In this document: positions 1-10,355 of the stretch, piece by piece
How the letters are laid out: each line of letters starts with the position of its first letter
How positions within the stretch are numbered: position 1 is the first letter of the stretch
Source of the DNA: Halomonas saccharevitans
GTDB taxonomy: Bacteria; Pseudomonadota; Gammaproteobacteria; Pseudomonadales; Halomonadaceae
Assembly: GCF_900116405.1 (NCBI RefSeq)
Contig: NZ_FPAQ01000006.1
Location: 58,283 to 122,282 of the forward strand
Reading direction: 5' to 3'
DNA: 64,000 nucleotides
Translations under genes and position numbers: made by a program
The notes under the pieces: generated by a model
Told to the model about the DNA's origin: nothing
The model's database searches: none
The model's input: only the letters and a program-made list of their open reading frames with translations

Positions 1-1187
1 TCCTTGAGCTCGTTGCCGAAGCGCGACAGCTGCTGCTGCCAATCGCCGGTGGGCGTCTCCTCGATGGCGGCATCGGCGGTCATCTCCTCGATGTCCTGAG
101 CCAGAGGCTGGCCGGCGATCAGCTCCTGCTGGGCGTTGAGCGCCAGGTAGAGGCCGGTGCGATCGACCGTCGGCACGGCCTCCAGGGCGGCGAGCTCGGA
201 GGCGATCTCGCGACGCACCGGGACCAGGGCGGGATTGTCGGCCTCACGCAGGCGCGCGTCGGCGGTGCGCAGCAGGGCCGCGGCGCCCTCGACATCGCGC
301 TCCAGCAGCAGGCGCTGATTGGCCAGGCGCAGCAGGTAGGCGGCCTCGGCATGCAGCCAGTCGCGCTCGTCGGTGTCCTGCTCACGGGACAGCTCGTCGA
401 GTACCTTATCGAGGGTCTCATCGACGCTGCTGCGATAGTCGGCGAACTCGCCGCGCAGGCTGGAGAGTGTCGACTCGAGAGCCGCGTCACGCTCGCTTTC
501 GGCGCTTTCCAGCTGGCCCTCCAGGTCGCCCAGGGCGGACTCGCTGGCGACGTCGGCGGGCAGAGCGGCGAGACGCTGCTGCTGCGCCTCGAGCTTCTGC
601 CAGGCCTGCCAGCCGAAGAAGCCCACGCCGATGGCCAGCAGGATCACCAGCACCAGCGCCACGGCGCCGGACTTGCCGCCGCCCTGTCCGCCGTCGCTCC
701 TGGCGGTGGCGGCGCCACCGGCCGGGGGCTTGCCAGCGTCGGAGGCCTTCGCCTTGTCCCCGGGCGCGCCCTGGGCCTTTGCCTTGCCGGCGCTGGCGCC
801 TCCCGAGGCCGGCTTGTCGGTCGAGGCGTTCTGCGTCTTGGACGCGTTGGCGCCGGTGGCCGGCGTGTCGGCGGAGGCGCTCGGCGACTTCTTCTCGGTC
901 GCACCGCCCTGACCACTCGGCTGGTCGGTGCCGGCACTCGGCGTGCTGGACGACGCGGTCGCGTCATCCGAGCTCGGCGCGGCGGCGCCCGGCGCTGCCG
1001 CCTCCTGCTTCGCCTGACCGGCCGGCGCCGATGATCCACCCTTGCCTCGGCGGCGCGAGCGACGGGAGGCAGTACCGCCACCCTTGTCGGCTTCGCCGCT
1101 CCCCTGGCCGCCCGAGGGCGTCGATGCGCCCTGAGCCGCATCCGAAGGCGTCTGCTGTTCGTCCTGATCGTTTGGTTGCTTGCTCAT
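1..1187 (-). CDS. hemX: HemX, uroporphyrinogen-III C-methyltransferase-like membrane protein (3' end outside window)
   Basis: The frame starts at the ATG at 1187 and runs off the left edge, so about 395 residues are visible and the C-terminus is missing. It opens with a long low-complexity tail of about 165 residues rich in Gln, Ser, Ala, Gly, Asp and Lys. One membrane segment follows (GAVALVLVILLAIGVGFFGW), then a coiled-coil region (KLEAQQQRLAAL onward) and a helical part with a YLLRLANQRL motif typical of HemX. HemX proteins are inner-membrane proteins of the haem operon. Despite the family name, methyltransferase activity is not established for this type. It lies 6 nt downstream of hemD, as in other gammaproteobacterial hemCDXY operons; hemY would be expected just beyond the edge. 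Confidence 0.85.
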   Translation of the reverse strand, partial: MSKQPNDQDEQQTPSDAAQGASTPSGGQGSGEADKGGGTASRRSRRRGKGGSSAPAGQAKQEAAAPGAAAPSSDDATASSSTPSAGTDQPSGQGGATEKKSPSASADTPATGANASKTQNASTDKPASGGASAGKAKAQGAPGDKAKASDAGKPPAGGAATARSDGGQGGGKSGAVALVLVILLAIGVGFFGWQAWQKLEAQQQRLAALPADVASESALGDLEGQLESAESERDAALESTLSSLRGEFADYRSSVDETLDKVLDELSREQDTDERDWLHAEAAYLLRLANQRLLLERDVEGAAALLRTADARLREADNPALVPVRREIASELAALEAVPTVDRTGLYLALNAQQELIAGQPLAQDIEEMTADAAIEETPTGDWQQQLSRFGNELK

Positions 1188-1193
1188 CTGTCG

Positions 1194-1988
1194 CTAGCCC
1201 TTTTCGAGATCATCATGATCGACATCGGCCTCCTCAGGGGCGCTGCTCCCGGCGACCGTGACCGCCAGGGCGGCAGGGGTGGCACCCGAGGCCACCACGG
1301 GGACGCGAAATCCCAGCCTGCCGGCCAGTGTAGCCAACCGCGCGCTGGAAACGATTAGCGGTTGGTTCAAGGCGGCATCCGTACACCATCCTGCCAGATG
1401 TTCGAGAATTTCTCCGCTGCTGACCACCAGCGCACGATAATTGCCCTCGGCCAGCCGCGCCTGCAGGGGCGGCGCGGGGTCGAGGAGGCGACGCCGATAG
1501 ACCGCCAAGCGCGTCACCCGGGCGCCCCGCGCGGCCAGAGTATCGGCGAGCAGGGTGCGCCCGCCTTCACCGGCCACCAGCAGCACGCGCTGCTCGTCGA
1601 GGGCCCGCAGAGATGCGAGGCGCAGCAGCGCCTCGCTGGTGTCCTCGCCGCTCTCCGGCGGCGGCACGTGCACGCGCACGCCCAGATGGTGGTGAAGAGC
1701 GGCGGCGGTCGACGCTCCCACCGCATAGTAGTCGATGCCGACCGGCAGCTGCGGCCAGTAGCGATCCAGGGCGTTCGCCAAACACTCGGCGGCGAACGGG
1801 CTGACCACCACCACCTTGTCGAACTGGTCGACGTCCAGCCAGGTGCTGCGCGCCGCCGGCGTCTCCGCCAGCGGTTCGAGGCGCATGACATCCAGGCGCT
1901 CCACGGGCAGGCCGCGGGCCTCGATGGCCTCGGCCAGCGGGCCCGCGCGCTCGCCCGGGCGGGAGATCAACACCGGACGGCTCGCCAT
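1194..1988 (-). CDS. hemD: Uroporphyrinogen-III synthase
   Basis: This 264-residue cytoplasmic enzyme converts hydroxymethylbilane to uroporphyrinogen III, inverting ring D, in haem and sirohaem synthesis. The family is poorly conserved. Recognisable blocks are the N-terminal VLISRPGERAGPLAEAIEARG, the VVVSPFAAECLANAL segment, YYAVGASTAAAL, the central LLVAGEGGRTLLADTLAARGA and the C-terminal LVVSSGEILEHL. Length is usual for HemD. Its ATG overlaps the hemC stop (TGATG), indicating translational coupling, and hemX follows within 6 nt. The frame and context make the call secure. Confidence 0.92.
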   Translation of the reverse strand: MASRPVLISRPGERAGPLAEAIEARGLPVERLDVMRLEPLAETPAARSTWLDVDQFDKVVVVSPFAAECLANALDRYWPQLPVGIDYYAVGASTAAALHHHLGVRVHVPPPESGEDTSEALLRLASLRALDEQRVLLVAGEGGRTLLADTLAARGARVTRLAVYRRRLLDPAPPLQARLAEGNYRALVVSSGEILEHLAGWCTDAALNQPLIVSSARLATLAGRLGFRVPVVASGATPAALAVTVAGSSAPEEADVDHDDLEKG

Positions 1989-2929
1989 CAGCCGGCGCCG
2001 TAGACCTCGGCGAGGATATCGCCGGCGCCCTGGTCGAGTAGCTCTTCGGCCACGCGGATGCCCAGCGCCTCCGGCTCGTGGATCGAGCCGCGGCCCTCGG
2101 CGCGCAGCACCCGGGTGCCCTCCGGATTACCCACCAGGGCACGCAGCCAGAGGGTCTGGCCGTCGTTCTCGAACACGGCATGGCCGCCGATCGGCACCTG
2201 ACAGCCGCCCTCGAGGCGGGTGTTCATGGCGCGCTCGGCGCGCACCCGGGTGGCGGTGGTCGCGTCGTCCAGCGGGGTCAGCAGCGCCAAAAGCTCCGGG
2301 TCATGGAGGCGGCACTCGATGCCCAGCGCCCCCTGGCCACAGGCCGGCAGGCAGACTTCGGGCGGCAGCTCCATGGCGATGCGCGCCTCGAGGCCCAGCC
2401 GCTTGAGGCCGGAGGTGGCCAGCAGGATGGCGTCGTACTCGCCGGCATCGAGCTTGCCCAGGCGCGTCTGGACGTTGCCGCGGAGGTTGAGGACCTCGAG
2501 GTCCGGACGCGCCTCGCGCATCTGCAGGCCGCGACGCAGGCTGGAGGTGCCGATGCGCGCGCCCTGGGGCATCTCGTCGAGCGAGGCGTAGTGGTTGGAG
2601 ACGAAGGCGTCGGTGGGCTCGGCGCCCTCGAGGATCACCGAGAGCCCCAGGCTCTCGGGGAAGTGCATGGGCACATCCTTCATGGAGTGCACGGCGATGT
2701 CGGCGCGGCCGTCGAGCATCGCCTCCTCCAGCTCCTTCACGAACAGCCCCTTGCCGCCGACCTTGGCCAGCGGGGTGTCGAGGATCTTGTCGCCGCGGGT
2801 CGACATGGGCACCAGCTCGACCTGCAGGCCGGGGTGGGCGGCCATCAGACGGTCGCGGACATGCTCGGCCTGCCACATGGCCAGTTGACTCTTGCGGGTG
2901 GCGATACGCAGGGTATTGATGGCTTGCAC
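1988..2929 (-). CDS. hemC: Hydroxymethylbilane synthase (porphobilinogen deaminase)
   Basis: This enzyme joins four porphobilinogens into hydroxymethylbilane using a covalently bound dipyrromethane cofactor. I place the start at the GTG at 2929 ([17 protein letters not shown] near the N-terminus), preceded by GGGAGA. The open frame extends 29 codons further upstream but that part is not family-like. The protein is 313 residues, a normal length. Visible signatures are [41 protein letters not shown] and [12 protein letters not shown]; the cofactor-binding Cys is in [12 protein letters not shown]. It heads the leftward hemC-hemD-hemX operon and is divergent from argH. Confidence 0.95.
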   Translation of the reverse strand: MQAINTLRIATRKSQLAMWQAEHVRDRLMAAHPGLQVELVPMSTRGDKILDTPLAKVGGKGLFVKELEEAMLDGRADIAVHSMKDVPMHFPESLGLSVILEGAEPTDAFVSNHYASLDEMPQGARIGTSSLRRGLQMREARPDLEVLNLRGNVQTRLGKLDAGEYDAILLATSGLKRLGLEARIAMELPPEVCLPACGQGALGIECRLHDPELLALLTPLDDATTATRVRAERAMNTRLEGGCQVPIGGHAVFENDGQTLWLRALVGNPEGTRVLRAEGRGSIHEPEALGIRVAEELLDQGAGDILAEVYGAG

Positions 2930-3004
2930 GTGGTTCTCCCGTACCGGTTGGCCTGCCGATGGCGCACGATGCGCTGGCGCCCGGTGATGATGTGGATACG
3001 CCTC

Positions 3005-3033
3005 ATCATAAAGCACCGCGCGAAACAGGAAAA
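3005..3033 (-). promoter_or_regulatory. Possible sigma-70 promoter for hemCDX
   Basis: On the minus strand TATGAT (3005-3010) lies 17 nt from a weak -35 (TTTTCC, 3028-3033), about 75 nt upstream of the chosen hemC GTG. The -10 is good and the -35 poor, so this is a tentative call. Confidence 0.35.
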
Positions 3034-3162
3034 ATCGCGTCGCGCTGAGCGTGTGCCGCCCCTCGCCAGCCTCGTGGACTCTGGTACACTTTCTGCCATG
3101 TCAAGGCAGCGCCGCCCAGACGGCGCCCACCACCCCTATCGTCAAGCAGGATGCCCAGCCCG

Positions 3163-4572
3163 ATGAGCCCGAGTCCTTCCACCCCCGGCACCAATCAGTC
3201 CTGGGGCGGCCGCTTCAGCGAGCCCACCGACGCCTTCGTCGAACGCTTCACCGCCTCGGTCGGCTTCGACCAGCGCCTCGCCCTCCACGACATCCAGGGC
3301 TCCGTCGCCCACGCCACCATGCTGGCAAGGGTCGGCGTGCTGACCATTGATGAGCGCGACGCCATCACCCAGGGCCTCGACGAGATCCGCGGCGAGATCG
3401 AGCGCGGCGAGTTCGAGTGGTCGGTGGCCCTGGAAGACGTGCACATGAACATCGAGGCGCGGCTCACCGACAAGATCGGCATCACCGGCAAGAAGCTGCA
3501 CACCGGCCGTTCGCGCAACGACCAGGTGGCCACCGACATCCGCCTCTTCCTGCGCGCCGAGATCGACGTCGTCGCCGCCGAACTGGCGCGCCTGCGTGAG
3601 GGGCTGATCGAGCTGGCCGACCGCGAGGCCGACACCATCATGCCCGGCTTCACCCACCTGCAGACCGCCCAGCCGGTGACCTTCGGCCACCATCTGCTGG
3701 CCTGGCAGGAGATGCTGGCGCGCGACCACGAGCGCCTGCTCGACTGTCGCAAGCGGGTCAACGTGCTGCCGCTGGGCGCCGCGGCGCTGGCCGGCACCAC
3801 CTACCCCATCGACCGCCACGTCACCGCCGAGCTGCTGGGCTTCGAGCGGCCCGCCGAGAACAGCCTCGACGCGGTCAGCGATCGGGACTTCGCCATCGAG
3901 TTCACCGCCTTCGCCAGCATCCTGCTGATGCACCTGTCGCGAATGAGCGAGGAGCTGGTGCTGTGGACCAGCGCCCAGTTCGACTTCATCGACCTGCCCG
4001 ACCGCTTCTGCACCGGCTCCTCGATCATGCCGCAGAAGAAGAATCCCGACGTGCCGGAGCTGGTGCGCGGCAAGACCGGGCGGGTCTATGGCCACCTGAT
4101 GGGCCTGCTGACGCTGATGAAGTCCCAGCCGCTGGCCTACAACAAGGACAACCAGGAGGACAAGGAGCCGCTGTTCGACACCCTGGACACCGTCAAGGGC
4201 TGCCTGCGCGCCTTCGCCGACATGGCCCCGGCCATCGAGTCGAAGAAGCCCAGCATGGCCGAGGCCGCCCGCCGCGGCTTCTCCACCGCCACCGACCTGG
4301 CCGACTACCTGGTGCGCAAGGGCGTGGCCTTCCGCGACGCCCACGAGATCGTCGGCCAGTCAGTGGCCTTCGGCCTCAAGGAGGGCAAGGACCTCTCCGA
4401 GATGAGCCTCGAAGAGCTGCGCCAGTTCTCCGACACCATCGAGGCGGACGTCTTCGAGGTGCTGACCCTCGAGGGCTCGGTGGCGGCCCGCAACCACATC
4501 GGCGGCACCGCCCCGGACCAGGTGCGGGCCGCGGCGCAACGCGCCCGCGATGCCCTGGCGAGCCTGGCCTGA
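3163..4572 (+). CDS. argH: Argininosuccinate lyase
   Basis: This is the last step of arginine biosynthesis, cleaving argininosuccinate to arginine and fumarate. The fumarase/aspartase superfamily signature [12 protein letters not shown] is present, along with SWGGRF near the N-terminus, [10 protein letters not shown] and [10 protein letters not shown]. An in-frame ATG at 3151 lies directly against CAGG, too close for a ribosome site. The ATG at 3163 has that sequence at about 10 nt and is preferred (469 residues). The stop overlaps the lptM start. The upstream intergenic region separates it from divergent hemC. Confidence 0.95.
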   Translation: MSPSPSTPGTNQSWGGRFSEPTDAFVERFTASVGFDQRLALHDIQGSVAHATMLARVGVLTIDERDAITQGLDEIRGEIERGEFEWSVALEDVHMNIEARLTDKIGITGKKLHTGRSRNDQVATDIRLFLRAEIDVVAAELARLREGLIELADREADTIMPGFTHLQTAQPVTFGHHLLAWQEMLARDHERLLDCRKRVNVLPLGAAALAGTTYPIDRHVTAELLGFERPAENSLDAVSDRDFAIEFTAFASILLMHLSRMSEELVLWTSAQFDFIDLPDRFCTGSSIMPQKKNPDVPELVRGKTGRVYGHLMGLLTLMKSQPLAYNKDNQEDKEPLFDTLDTVKGCLRAFADMAPAIESKKPSMAEAARRGFSTATDLADYLVRKGVAFRDAHEIVGQSVAFGLKEGKDLSEMSLEELRQFSDTIEADVFEVLTLEGSVAARNHIGGTAPDQVRAAAQRARDALASLA

Positions 4573-4769
4573 TGCGCCGGCTCCTCTCCGCCCTGGCCCT
4601 GGCCTTGGCCCTGCCCCTCGCACTGGCCGGCTGCGGCCAGAAGGGCCCGCTCTACCTGCCCGGCGACGAGGCGGCCGCCGAGCGCTACGACCCTGCCGCC
4701 GAGCAGGCGACGTCGGACGACGCCGCCGCCCGGCAAGACGCTGACACCGATTCCCAAGAGAAGCGCTGA
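4572..4769 (+). CDS. lptM: LptM-like small lipoprotein (YifL family)
   Basis: This 65-residue lipoprotein starts inside the argH stop codon (TGATG). The signal peptide ends in a lipobox, LALAGC, so the mature protein would begin at Cys21. It is followed by the family hallmark GQKGPLYLP and an acidic, disordered tail. In E. coli, LptM (YifL) helps assemble the LPS translocon LptD-LptE at the outer membrane. Its place just before lysA and dapF matches the usual gammaproteobacterial order (often called lppL in Pseudomonas). The family match rests on a short motif, but the combination with context is strong. Confidence 0.85.
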   Translation: MRRLLSALALALALPLALAGCGQKGPLYLPGDEAAAERYDPAAEQATSDDAAARQDADTDSQEKR

Positions 4770-4917
4770 TTTATGTCGCGAGCGAAAGATAGGCTGATCG
4801 CCGCCGGCGCACAGCAACCGGAGTTGACAGGCTGCTCAATGAGGATTGCGCGCACCGCCGGCGGACAGGATATCGAGCGCAGCAATAAATCAACGTTTCT
4901 CCAAGGCGAGAGCTAGC

Positions 4918-6198
4918 ATGGACTATTTCGACTACCGCGACGGCGTCCTCTACGGCGAGGATGTGCCGCTCACCCGCATCGCCGACGAGTTCGGCACGCC
5001 CTGCTACGTCTACTCCCGGGCGACCCTGGCCCGCCACTACCGCGCCTACGCCGAGGCCCTGGGCGGCCATCCGCACCTGATCTGCTACGCGGTCAAGGCC
5101 AATTCCAACCTCGCCGTGCTGGGCCTGCTGGCGACGATGGGCGCCGGCTTCGACATCGTATCAATAGGCGAGCTCGAGCGCGTGCTCGCCGCCGGTGGCG
5201 ATCCGGCCCGGGTGGTCTTCTCGGGCGTCGCCAAGCAGGAGGCCGAGATGACCCGCGCCCTGGAGGCGGGCATCAAGTGCTTCAACGTGGAGTCGCGTCC
5301 CGAGCTCGAGCGCTTAAACGCGGTAGCGGGCCGGCTCGGCATGCAAGCGCCGGTCTCGCTACGGGTCAATCCGGACGTCGATGCCGGCACCCACCCCTAC
5401 ATCTCCACCGGGCTCAAGGACAACAAGTTCGGCATTCCGGTGGACGAGGCGCTGGCCGCCTATGAGCTGGCGGCCACGCTGCCCCACCTCGAGGTGGTCG
5501 GCCTGGACTGCCACATCGGCTCCCAGCTCACCGAGCTTTCGCCCTTCCTCGACGCCCTCGACCGCCTGCTGGTGCTGCTCGAGCGCCTGCGCGAGCGCGG
5601 CATCGAGATCGAGCACCTGGACCTCGGTGGCGGGCTGGGCGTGCCCTATCAGCACGAGCACCCCCCCGCGCCCTTCGACTACGCCACCGCCCTGCTCGAG
5701 CGCCTCTCGGCGTGGCCGGGCAGCGAGCGCCTGACCCTGCTCTTCGAGCCGGGCCGCTCCATCGCCGCCAACGCCGGCGTGCTGCTGACCCGGGTCGAGT
5801 TCCTGAAGCCCGGCGAGACCAAGAACTTCGCCATCGTCGACGCGGCCATGAACGACCTGATCCGCCCGGCGCTCTACCAGGCATGGCAGGCGATCCTGCC
5901 GGTGGATACCCGCCACCCACGCGACGCCGCCACCTATGACGTGGTCGGCCCGGTCTGCGAGACCGGCGACTTCCTGGGCAAGGATCGCGAACTCGCTATC
6001 GCCTCGGGCGACCTGCTGGCGGTGCGCTCCGCGGGGGCCTACGGCTTCGTGATGGCCTCGAACTACAACAGCCGCCCGCGCCCCGCCGAGGTGATGGTCG
6101 ACGGCGATCGGACCCACCTGGTGCGTCGCCGCGAGCGCCTCGAGGAACTCTGGGCCGGCGAGGCGCTGCTGCCCGACAACGCACAAGAGGCCCGCTGA
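4918..6198 (+). CDS. lysA: Diaminopimelate decarboxylase
   Basis: This PLP enzyme decarboxylates meso-diaminopimelate to lysine, the last step of lysine synthesis. The start is the ATG at 4918 ([16 protein letters not shown]) after AAGGCGAG; the open frame continues upstream without family similarity. The PLP lysine is Lys60 in CYAVKANSN. Other signatures are HIGSQL, the glycine loop [17 protein letters not shown], and the catalytic [12 protein letters not shown] and AGAYGF blocks. Length is 426 residues. dapF starts within the stop codon, so the two genes around the diaminopimelate branch point are translationally coupled. Confidence 0.96.
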   Translation: MDYFDYRDGVLYGEDVPLTRIADEFGTPCYVYSRATLARHYRAYAEALGGHPHLICYAVKANSNLAVLGLLATMGAGFDIVSIGELERVLAAGGDPARVVFSGVAKQEAEMTRALEAGIKCFNVESRPELERLNAVAGRLGMQAPVSLRVNPDVDAGTHPYISTGLKDNKFGIPVDEALAAYELAATLPHLEVVGLDCHIGSQLTELSPFLDALDRLLVLLERLRERGIEIEHLDLGGGLGVPYQHEHPPAPFDYATALLERLSAWPGSERLTLLFEPGRSIAANAGVLLTRVEFLKPGETKNFAIVDAAMNDLIRPALYQAWQAILPVDTRHPRDAATYDVVGPVCETGDFLGKDRELAIASGDLLAVRSAGAYGFVMASNYNSRPRPAEVMVDGDRTHLVRRRERLEELWAGEALLPDNAQEAR

Positions 6199-7046
6199 TG
6201 CTCCTGCACTTCACCAAGATGCACGGGCTGGGCAACGACTTCATGGTGGTCGATCTGGTCACCCAGCGGGCGCGCTTCACCGAGGAGGAGATCCGCCGCC
6301 TGGCCGACCGGCGCTTCGGCATCGGCTTCGACCAGCTGCTGGTGGTCGAGCCGCCCCGTGATCCGGACAGCGACTTCCGCTACCGCATCTACAACGCCGA
6401 CGGCAGCGAGGTCGAGAACTGCGGCAACGGGGCGCGCTGCTTCGCGCGCTTCGTGCGCGACCAGCGCCTGACCCACAAGCACGAGATCCACGTCGAGACC
6501 GCCGGCGGCCCGCTGACCCTGGTGGTCGAGGACGATGGCCGGGTGCGCGTCGACATGGGCGAGCCGCGCTTCGCCCCCGAGGCCCTGCCCTTCACCACGG
6601 AATCCTTCGACGCCGCCGAGGGCCGGGTCCTTCACACCCTCGAGGTGAACGGCGAGCGCCATGAGATCGGCGTGGTCTCCATGGGCAATCCCCACGCCGT
6701 GCTGCGGATCGAGGACGTCGACACCGCCCCCGTCGAGCGGCTGGGCCCGGCCATCGAGTCGCACCCGCGCTTCCCCAAGCGTGTCAACGCCGGCTTCATG
6801 CAGGTGGTGTCACCTCACGAAATCCGCTTGAGAGTCTATGAGCGCGGCAGCGGCGAGACACTGGCCTGCGGCACCGGCGCCTGCGCGGCCGTGGCCAGCG
6901 GCATCCGCCAGGGGCTGCTCGAGAGCCCTGTCACCGTGCACCTGCCCGGTGGCGAGCTTCGCATCGAGTGGGGCGGCGACGCCGCCCCGCTGATCATGAC
7001 CGGACCGGCCGAGCGCGTCTTCGACGGCCGCGTCGTGCTGAACTGA
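6198..7046 (+). CDS. dapF: Diaminopimelate epimerase
   Basis: This enzyme interconverts LL- and meso-diaminopimelate, supplying lysA and peptidoglycan synthesis. The two-cysteine acid-base pair is visible: Cys75 in NCGNGARCF and Cys224 in ACGTGACA. The N-terminal MHGLGNDF and RRFGIGFDQ motifs are present. The 282 residues are the normal length. The ATG overlaps the lysA stop (TGATG). Confidence 0.97.
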   Translation: MLLHFTKMHGLGNDFMVVDLVTQRARFTEEEIRRLADRRFGIGFDQLLVVEPPRDPDSDFRYRIYNADGSEVENCGNGARCFARFVRDQRLTHKHEIHVETAGGPLTLVVEDDGRVRVDMGEPRFAPEALPFTTESFDAAEGRVLHTLEVNGERHEIGVVSMGNPHAVLRIEDVDTAPVERLGPAIESHPRFPKRVNAGFMQVVSPHEIRLRVYERGSGETLACGTGACAAVASGIRQGLLESPVTVHLPGGELRIEWGGDAAPLIMTGPAERVFDGRVVLN

Positions 7047-7076
7047 GTCGCCCCCGCCACCCAAGGAGAAGTGCCC

Positions 7077-7793
7077 ATGACCCGTGCCGCCCCCGACCCG
7101 CGCCAGACCCTCGATCCCGATCGAGTGGCCGAGTGGCTGGCCCGTCACCCGGACTTCTTCGTCGGGCGCGAGGGGCTGCTGCAGCAGCTCAAGGTGCCCC
7201 ACCCCGAGACCCGCGGCGCCACCTCACTGCTCGAACGGCTGGTGCATGACCTGCGCGCCCGCGCAGAGCAGGCCGAATGGCGCCTGGAGCAGCTGCTGGA
7301 GTCGGCCCGCTTCAACGAGGGCCAGTATCGACGCACTCGCGAGCTGATCCTCGCGCTGCTCGAGGCCGAGGACAACGACGCCCTGGGCCAGGCGCTGGCC
7401 ACCCAGCTCGCCGAGAACTTCCACACCCCGGCGGTGGCGCTGTGGTGCCCGGCCAGCCTCACCGATGCCGAGCCCCACCCGCCCCAGGCGCCCCGACAGG
7501 TGCTCGACGATCACGCCGGCCAGCGCCTGGCGGCGCTTCTCGACGGCCGGCCCAGCCGCTGCACGCGACTGACCCCCACCGATTGGAAGCGCCTGCTGCC
7601 CCACGTGCCGGCGCCCGCCAAGGCCGGCTCCTGCGCGGTGGCGCGGCTGACCCTGGGCGAGCCGCTGGGCTATCTGGTGCTGGCGAGCCCCGACCCGGAT
7701 CACTTCCGCGCCAGCATGGACACCCTGTTCACCGACTACGTGGGGGAGGTGGTGGCGCGCCTGCTGGTGCGCATGGCGCCCGCCTCGTCGTGA
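7077..7793 (+). CDS. yigA: DUF484 family protein (YigA-like)
   Basis: This 238-residue protein of the DUF484 family has no established biochemical role. The N-terminal block [12 protein letters not shown] and the [14 protein letters not shown] region are typical, followed by a helical [19 protein letters not shown] stretch and a GAF-like C-terminal half. The start is the ATG at 7077, with AAGGAG about 9 nt upstream; a GTG at 7071 is too close to that site. It sits between dapF and xerC as in E. coli (dapF-yigA-xerC-yigB), and its stop overlaps the xerC start. Conserved co-location suggests a link to XerC, but no function is known. Confidence 0.85.
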   Translation: MTRAAPDPRQTLDPDRVAEWLARHPDFFVGREGLLQQLKVPHPETRGATSLLERLVHDLRARAEQAEWRLEQLLESARFNEGQYRRTRELILALLEAEDNDALGQALATQLAENFHTPAVALWCPASLTDAEPHPPQAPRQVLDDHAGQRLAALLDGRPSRCTRLTPTDWKRLLPHVPAPAKAGSCAVARLTLGEPLGYLVLASPDPDHFRASMDTLFTDYVGEVVARLLVRMAPASS

Positions 7794-8704
7794 GCACCGC
7801 GATACTCGAGCCCGCGGTCGAGGCCTTCCTCGCCGGGCTGGCGCGCACCGCGAGCCCCGCCACGGCCGACGCCTACCGGCGCGACCTCGCGGCCCTGACG
7901 ACCTTTCTCGCCGCCGAGGCCATCGACGACTGGGCCGGACTCGATGCCGCCCTGCTGCGCCGCTTCCTCGGCGGCGAGCGGCTGCGCGGCCTGGCACCGC
8001 GTAGCCTGGCTCGCCGCCGCGCCGCGATCTCGCGCTTCGCCGCTCATCTGGTGGAGACGGGAGAGCTGGCGCACAACCCGGTCTCACTGGTGAAGGCCCC
8101 GCGCCAGCCCAGCCACCTGCCGCGTCCGCTGGACGTGGATCAATTGTCGCGCTTTCTCGACACGCCCCACGACGACTCGCCGCTGGCGCGCCGCGATCAG
8201 GCGATGCTGGAACTCTTCTACTCCAGCGGCCTGCGCCTGGCCGAGCTGGCGGCGCTGGATCTCGGGGATCTTCAGCCGCAGCGGGTCAGGGTACTCGGCA
8301 AGGGCGGCAAGCCTCGTCAGGTGCCGGTGGGCCGGCGAGCCCGCCAGGCCCTGGACGCCTGGCTCACCGTGCGCGGCCAGCTGGCCGCGCACGACGCCCA
8401 GGCGCTGTTCGTGGGGGTGCGCGGGGGACGGCTGGGGCATCGCGGCATCCAGCGGCGCCTCGCCGAGCTGGCCAAGGTGCGGGGGCTCGCCGAGCATCTC
8501 CATCCGCACCGGCTGCGCCACTCCTTCGCCAGCCACCTGCTGGAGTCGAGCCAGGACCTGCGCGCGGTGCAGGAGCTGCTGGGCCATGCGGATCTCGCCA
8601 CCACCCAGGTCTATACCCGGCTCGACTGGCAGCACCTGGCGGCGAGCTACGACGCCGCCCATCCGCGGGCGCGACGCCGCGGCGACGACAGCGGAGAGCC
8701 CTGA
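7790..8704 (+). CDS. xerC: Tyrosine recombinase XerC
   Basis: XerC, with XerD, resolves chromosome dimers at dif. I start it at the GTG at 7790, overlapping the yigA stop; upstream in-frame sequence is a shadow of yigA. It has an N-terminal SAM-like core-binding domain and a C-terminal catalytic domain. Catalytic residues in my numbering are Arg149 (SGLRLAEL), His240 and Arg243 ([12 protein letters not shown]), His266 ([10 protein letters not shown]) and the nucleophile Tyr275 (VYTRLD). Length is 304 residues, normal for XerC. The next gene starts in its stop codon. Confidence 0.95.
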   Translation: MSTAILEPAVEAFLAGLARTASPATADAYRRDLAALTTFLAAEAIDDWAGLDAALLRRFLGGERLRGLAPRSLARRRAAISRFAAHLVETGELAHNPVSLVKAPRQPSHLPRPLDVDQLSRFLDTPHDDSPLARRDQAMLELFYSSGLRLAELAALDLGDLQPQRVRVLGKGGKPRQVPVGRRARQALDAWLTVRGQLAAHDAQALFVGVRGGRLGHRGIQRRLAELAKVRGLAEHLHPHRLRHSFASHLLESSQDLRAVQELLGHADLATTQVYTRLDWQHLAASYDAAHPRARRRGDDSGEP

Positions 8705-9432
8705 TGAGCCTCGAGGCGATCACCTTCGACCTGGACGACACCCTGTGGGACAACCGCGGGGTGATGGCGCGCACCGAGACCGGCCACTATGCCTGGCTCG
8801 ACGAGGCCCTGACGGACTGGCTGTCGCGCCGCGGCGAGTCCCGCGGGCGATTCGCCGAGCGCTATCCCCTGGCGGCCTATCAGGCGGCGCGCGGCCGGCT
8901 GGCCGAGCGCTTCCCGCCGCGGCGGGGCGACTTCAGCTGGCTGCGCGAGCGCGCCCTGGTGGAACTGCTGGAGGCCTTTGGGCTGCCACGCAGCGCCGCC
9001 TGGCTGTGGGCATCCGCCGCCATGGGACGCTTTCATGCGCTGCGCCTGGACGTCGCGCCCCACCCCGAGGTGGAGCCGCTGCTCGAAGAGCTTGGCGATC
9101 GCTACCGGCTGGGGGCCATCACCAACGGCAACCTGGCGCTGCACCGCCTGGCACTGTGTCGCCACTTCCGGGTGGCCATCGCCGCCGGCGAGATCCAGGC
9201 TCCCAAGCCGGACGCGCGACCCTTCCTGGCCGCCCTGGCGCGGCTCGAGACCGCGCCTTCGCGGGCGCTGCACGTGGGGGATTCCTGGCGAGAAGATGTG
9301 CTGCCGGCGCTGCGTTTAGGGATGCGGGCGGTGTGGATCGCCCCGGACCCGCCGCCAGGCGCGCTGCCGGCGGGCGTGCATCGGCTGGCGCACGTGCGCG
9401 AGCTGCCGGCCCTGCTGACCGACCTGACCTAG
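8704..9432 (+). CDS. yigB: HAD-superfamily hydrolase, YigB-like phosphatase
   Basis: This 242-residue HAD hydrolase has the nucleophile motif FDLDDTLWDN at the N-terminus, motif II (ITNGN), a motif III Lys in KPDARPF and motif IV HVGDSWREDV. In E. coli the gene following xerC is yigB, a phosphatase acting on the riboflavin intermediate 5-amino-6-(5-phosphoribitylamino)uracil. The same order here (yigA-xerC-yigB, with TGATG coupling) supports the assignment. Substrate identity is inferred from synteny only. It is the last gene of this rightward operon and converges on engB. Confidence 0.85.
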   Translation: MSLEAITFDLDDTLWDNRGVMARTETGHYAWLDEALTDWLSRRGESRGRFAERYPLAAYQAARGRLAERFPPRRGDFSWLRERALVELLEAFGLPRSAAWLWASAAMGRFHALRLDVAPHPEVEPLLEELGDRYRLGAITNGNLALHRLALCRHFRVAIAAGEIQAPKPDARPFLAALARLETAPSRALHVGDSWREDVLPALRLGMRAVWIAPDPPPGALPAGVHRLAHVRELPALLTDLT

Positions 9433-9478
9433 TCGCTGCCATCACGGACGCCAGGGCAGAGCTCAAGGGAAGCGCTCG

Positions 9479-10117
9479 TCAGTCGGCGGCGGGCACCGGC
9501 GCATCGAGCAGCCACTGGTCGAGGCGCGCATGCACCTCCTCGATGCCCTGCTTCTTGAGGGCGGAGAACAGCTGGATGCTCACCAGGTCTTCCCACTCGT
9601 GCAGCCGCGAACGCACCTGCTGCAGGGCGCCCTTCGCTGCGCCGCTCTTCAGCTTGTCGGCCTTGGTCAGCAGGATATGCACCGGCATGTCGGCCTCGTC
9701 GGCCCAGCCGAGCAGGGTCTGGTCGAACTCCGAGAGCGGATGGCGCACGTCCATCACCAGCACCAGGCCGCGTAGCGAGCCGCGCCGACGCAGGTAGTCG
9801 GAGAGGTGGCGCTGCCACTCCAGCTTGACCTGCTCCGGCACCTTGGCATAGCCGTAGCCCGGCAGGTCGACCAGCCGGCGATCGCTGTCCTCGCCGAGCC
9901 CGAAGAAGTTGATCAGCTGGGTGCGTCCCGGCGTCTTGGAGGTGCGGGCCAGCGCCTTCTGCCGGGTCAGGGCATTGATGGCGCTGGACTTGCCGGCATT
10001 GGAGCGGCCGGCGAAGGCCACCTCGGCACCGCTGTCGGGCGGGCACTTGGCCAGGGTCGGAGCGCTAGTGATGAAACAAGCGGCCTGATAATTGAGGCGA
10101 GAGTTGAGTCGCGACAT
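9479..10117 (-). CDS. engB: Ribosome biogenesis GTPase EngB/YsxC
   Basis: This 212-residue GTPase is needed for 50S subunit maturation. G1 is GRSNAGKSS (Gly37-Ser45), G3 DLPGYGYAK and G4 LTKADKL. The N-terminal [23 protein letters not shown] is typical. It is divergent from cytochrome c4, an arrangement shared with Pseudomonas. Confidence 0.95.
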   Translation of the reverse strand: MSRLNSRLNYQAACFITSAPTLAKCPPDSGAEVAFAGRSNAGKSSAINALTRQKALARTSKTPGRTQLINFFGLGEDSDRRLVDLPGYGYAKVPEQVKLEWQRHLSDYLRRRGSLRGLVLVMDVRHPLSEFDQTLLGWADEADMPVHILLTKADKLKSGAAKGALQQVRSRLHEWEDLVSIQLFSALKKQGIEEVHARLDQWLLDAPVPAAD

Positions 10118-10182
10118 GCGGGAGAATCCTGACGTTGATCAAGGGCGCCACGGCTTGCATTCCCGCGGCTCGGGTGTTCCGT

Positions 10183-10188
10183 TATAAT
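10183..10188 (+). promoter_or_regulatory. Consensus -10 element for the cytochrome c4 transcript
   Basis: TATAAT is a perfect -10 in the 238-bp space between engB and the cytochrome c4 gene. No good -35 is visible at 16-18 nt; TTGCAT lies at 22 nt. Transcription from here would give a leader of about 160 nt. The rest of the gap is GC-rich with several CCCGG repeats and no gene that I can see. Confidence 0.5.
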
Positions 10189-10355
10189 GCAGTGTCTTTG
10201 TCTGCGACCCGGGGCGCGTCAGTATACCACCGTGCTTCGGCCGCCAGCGACCGACCACCGCGTCGGCGACGACCGGCCACAGGGCACCCGGATCCAACCC
10301 GGGCGGCACCCGGGGTACGTACCGGCCAACAACGTAACGGGATAGTGGAACTGCG

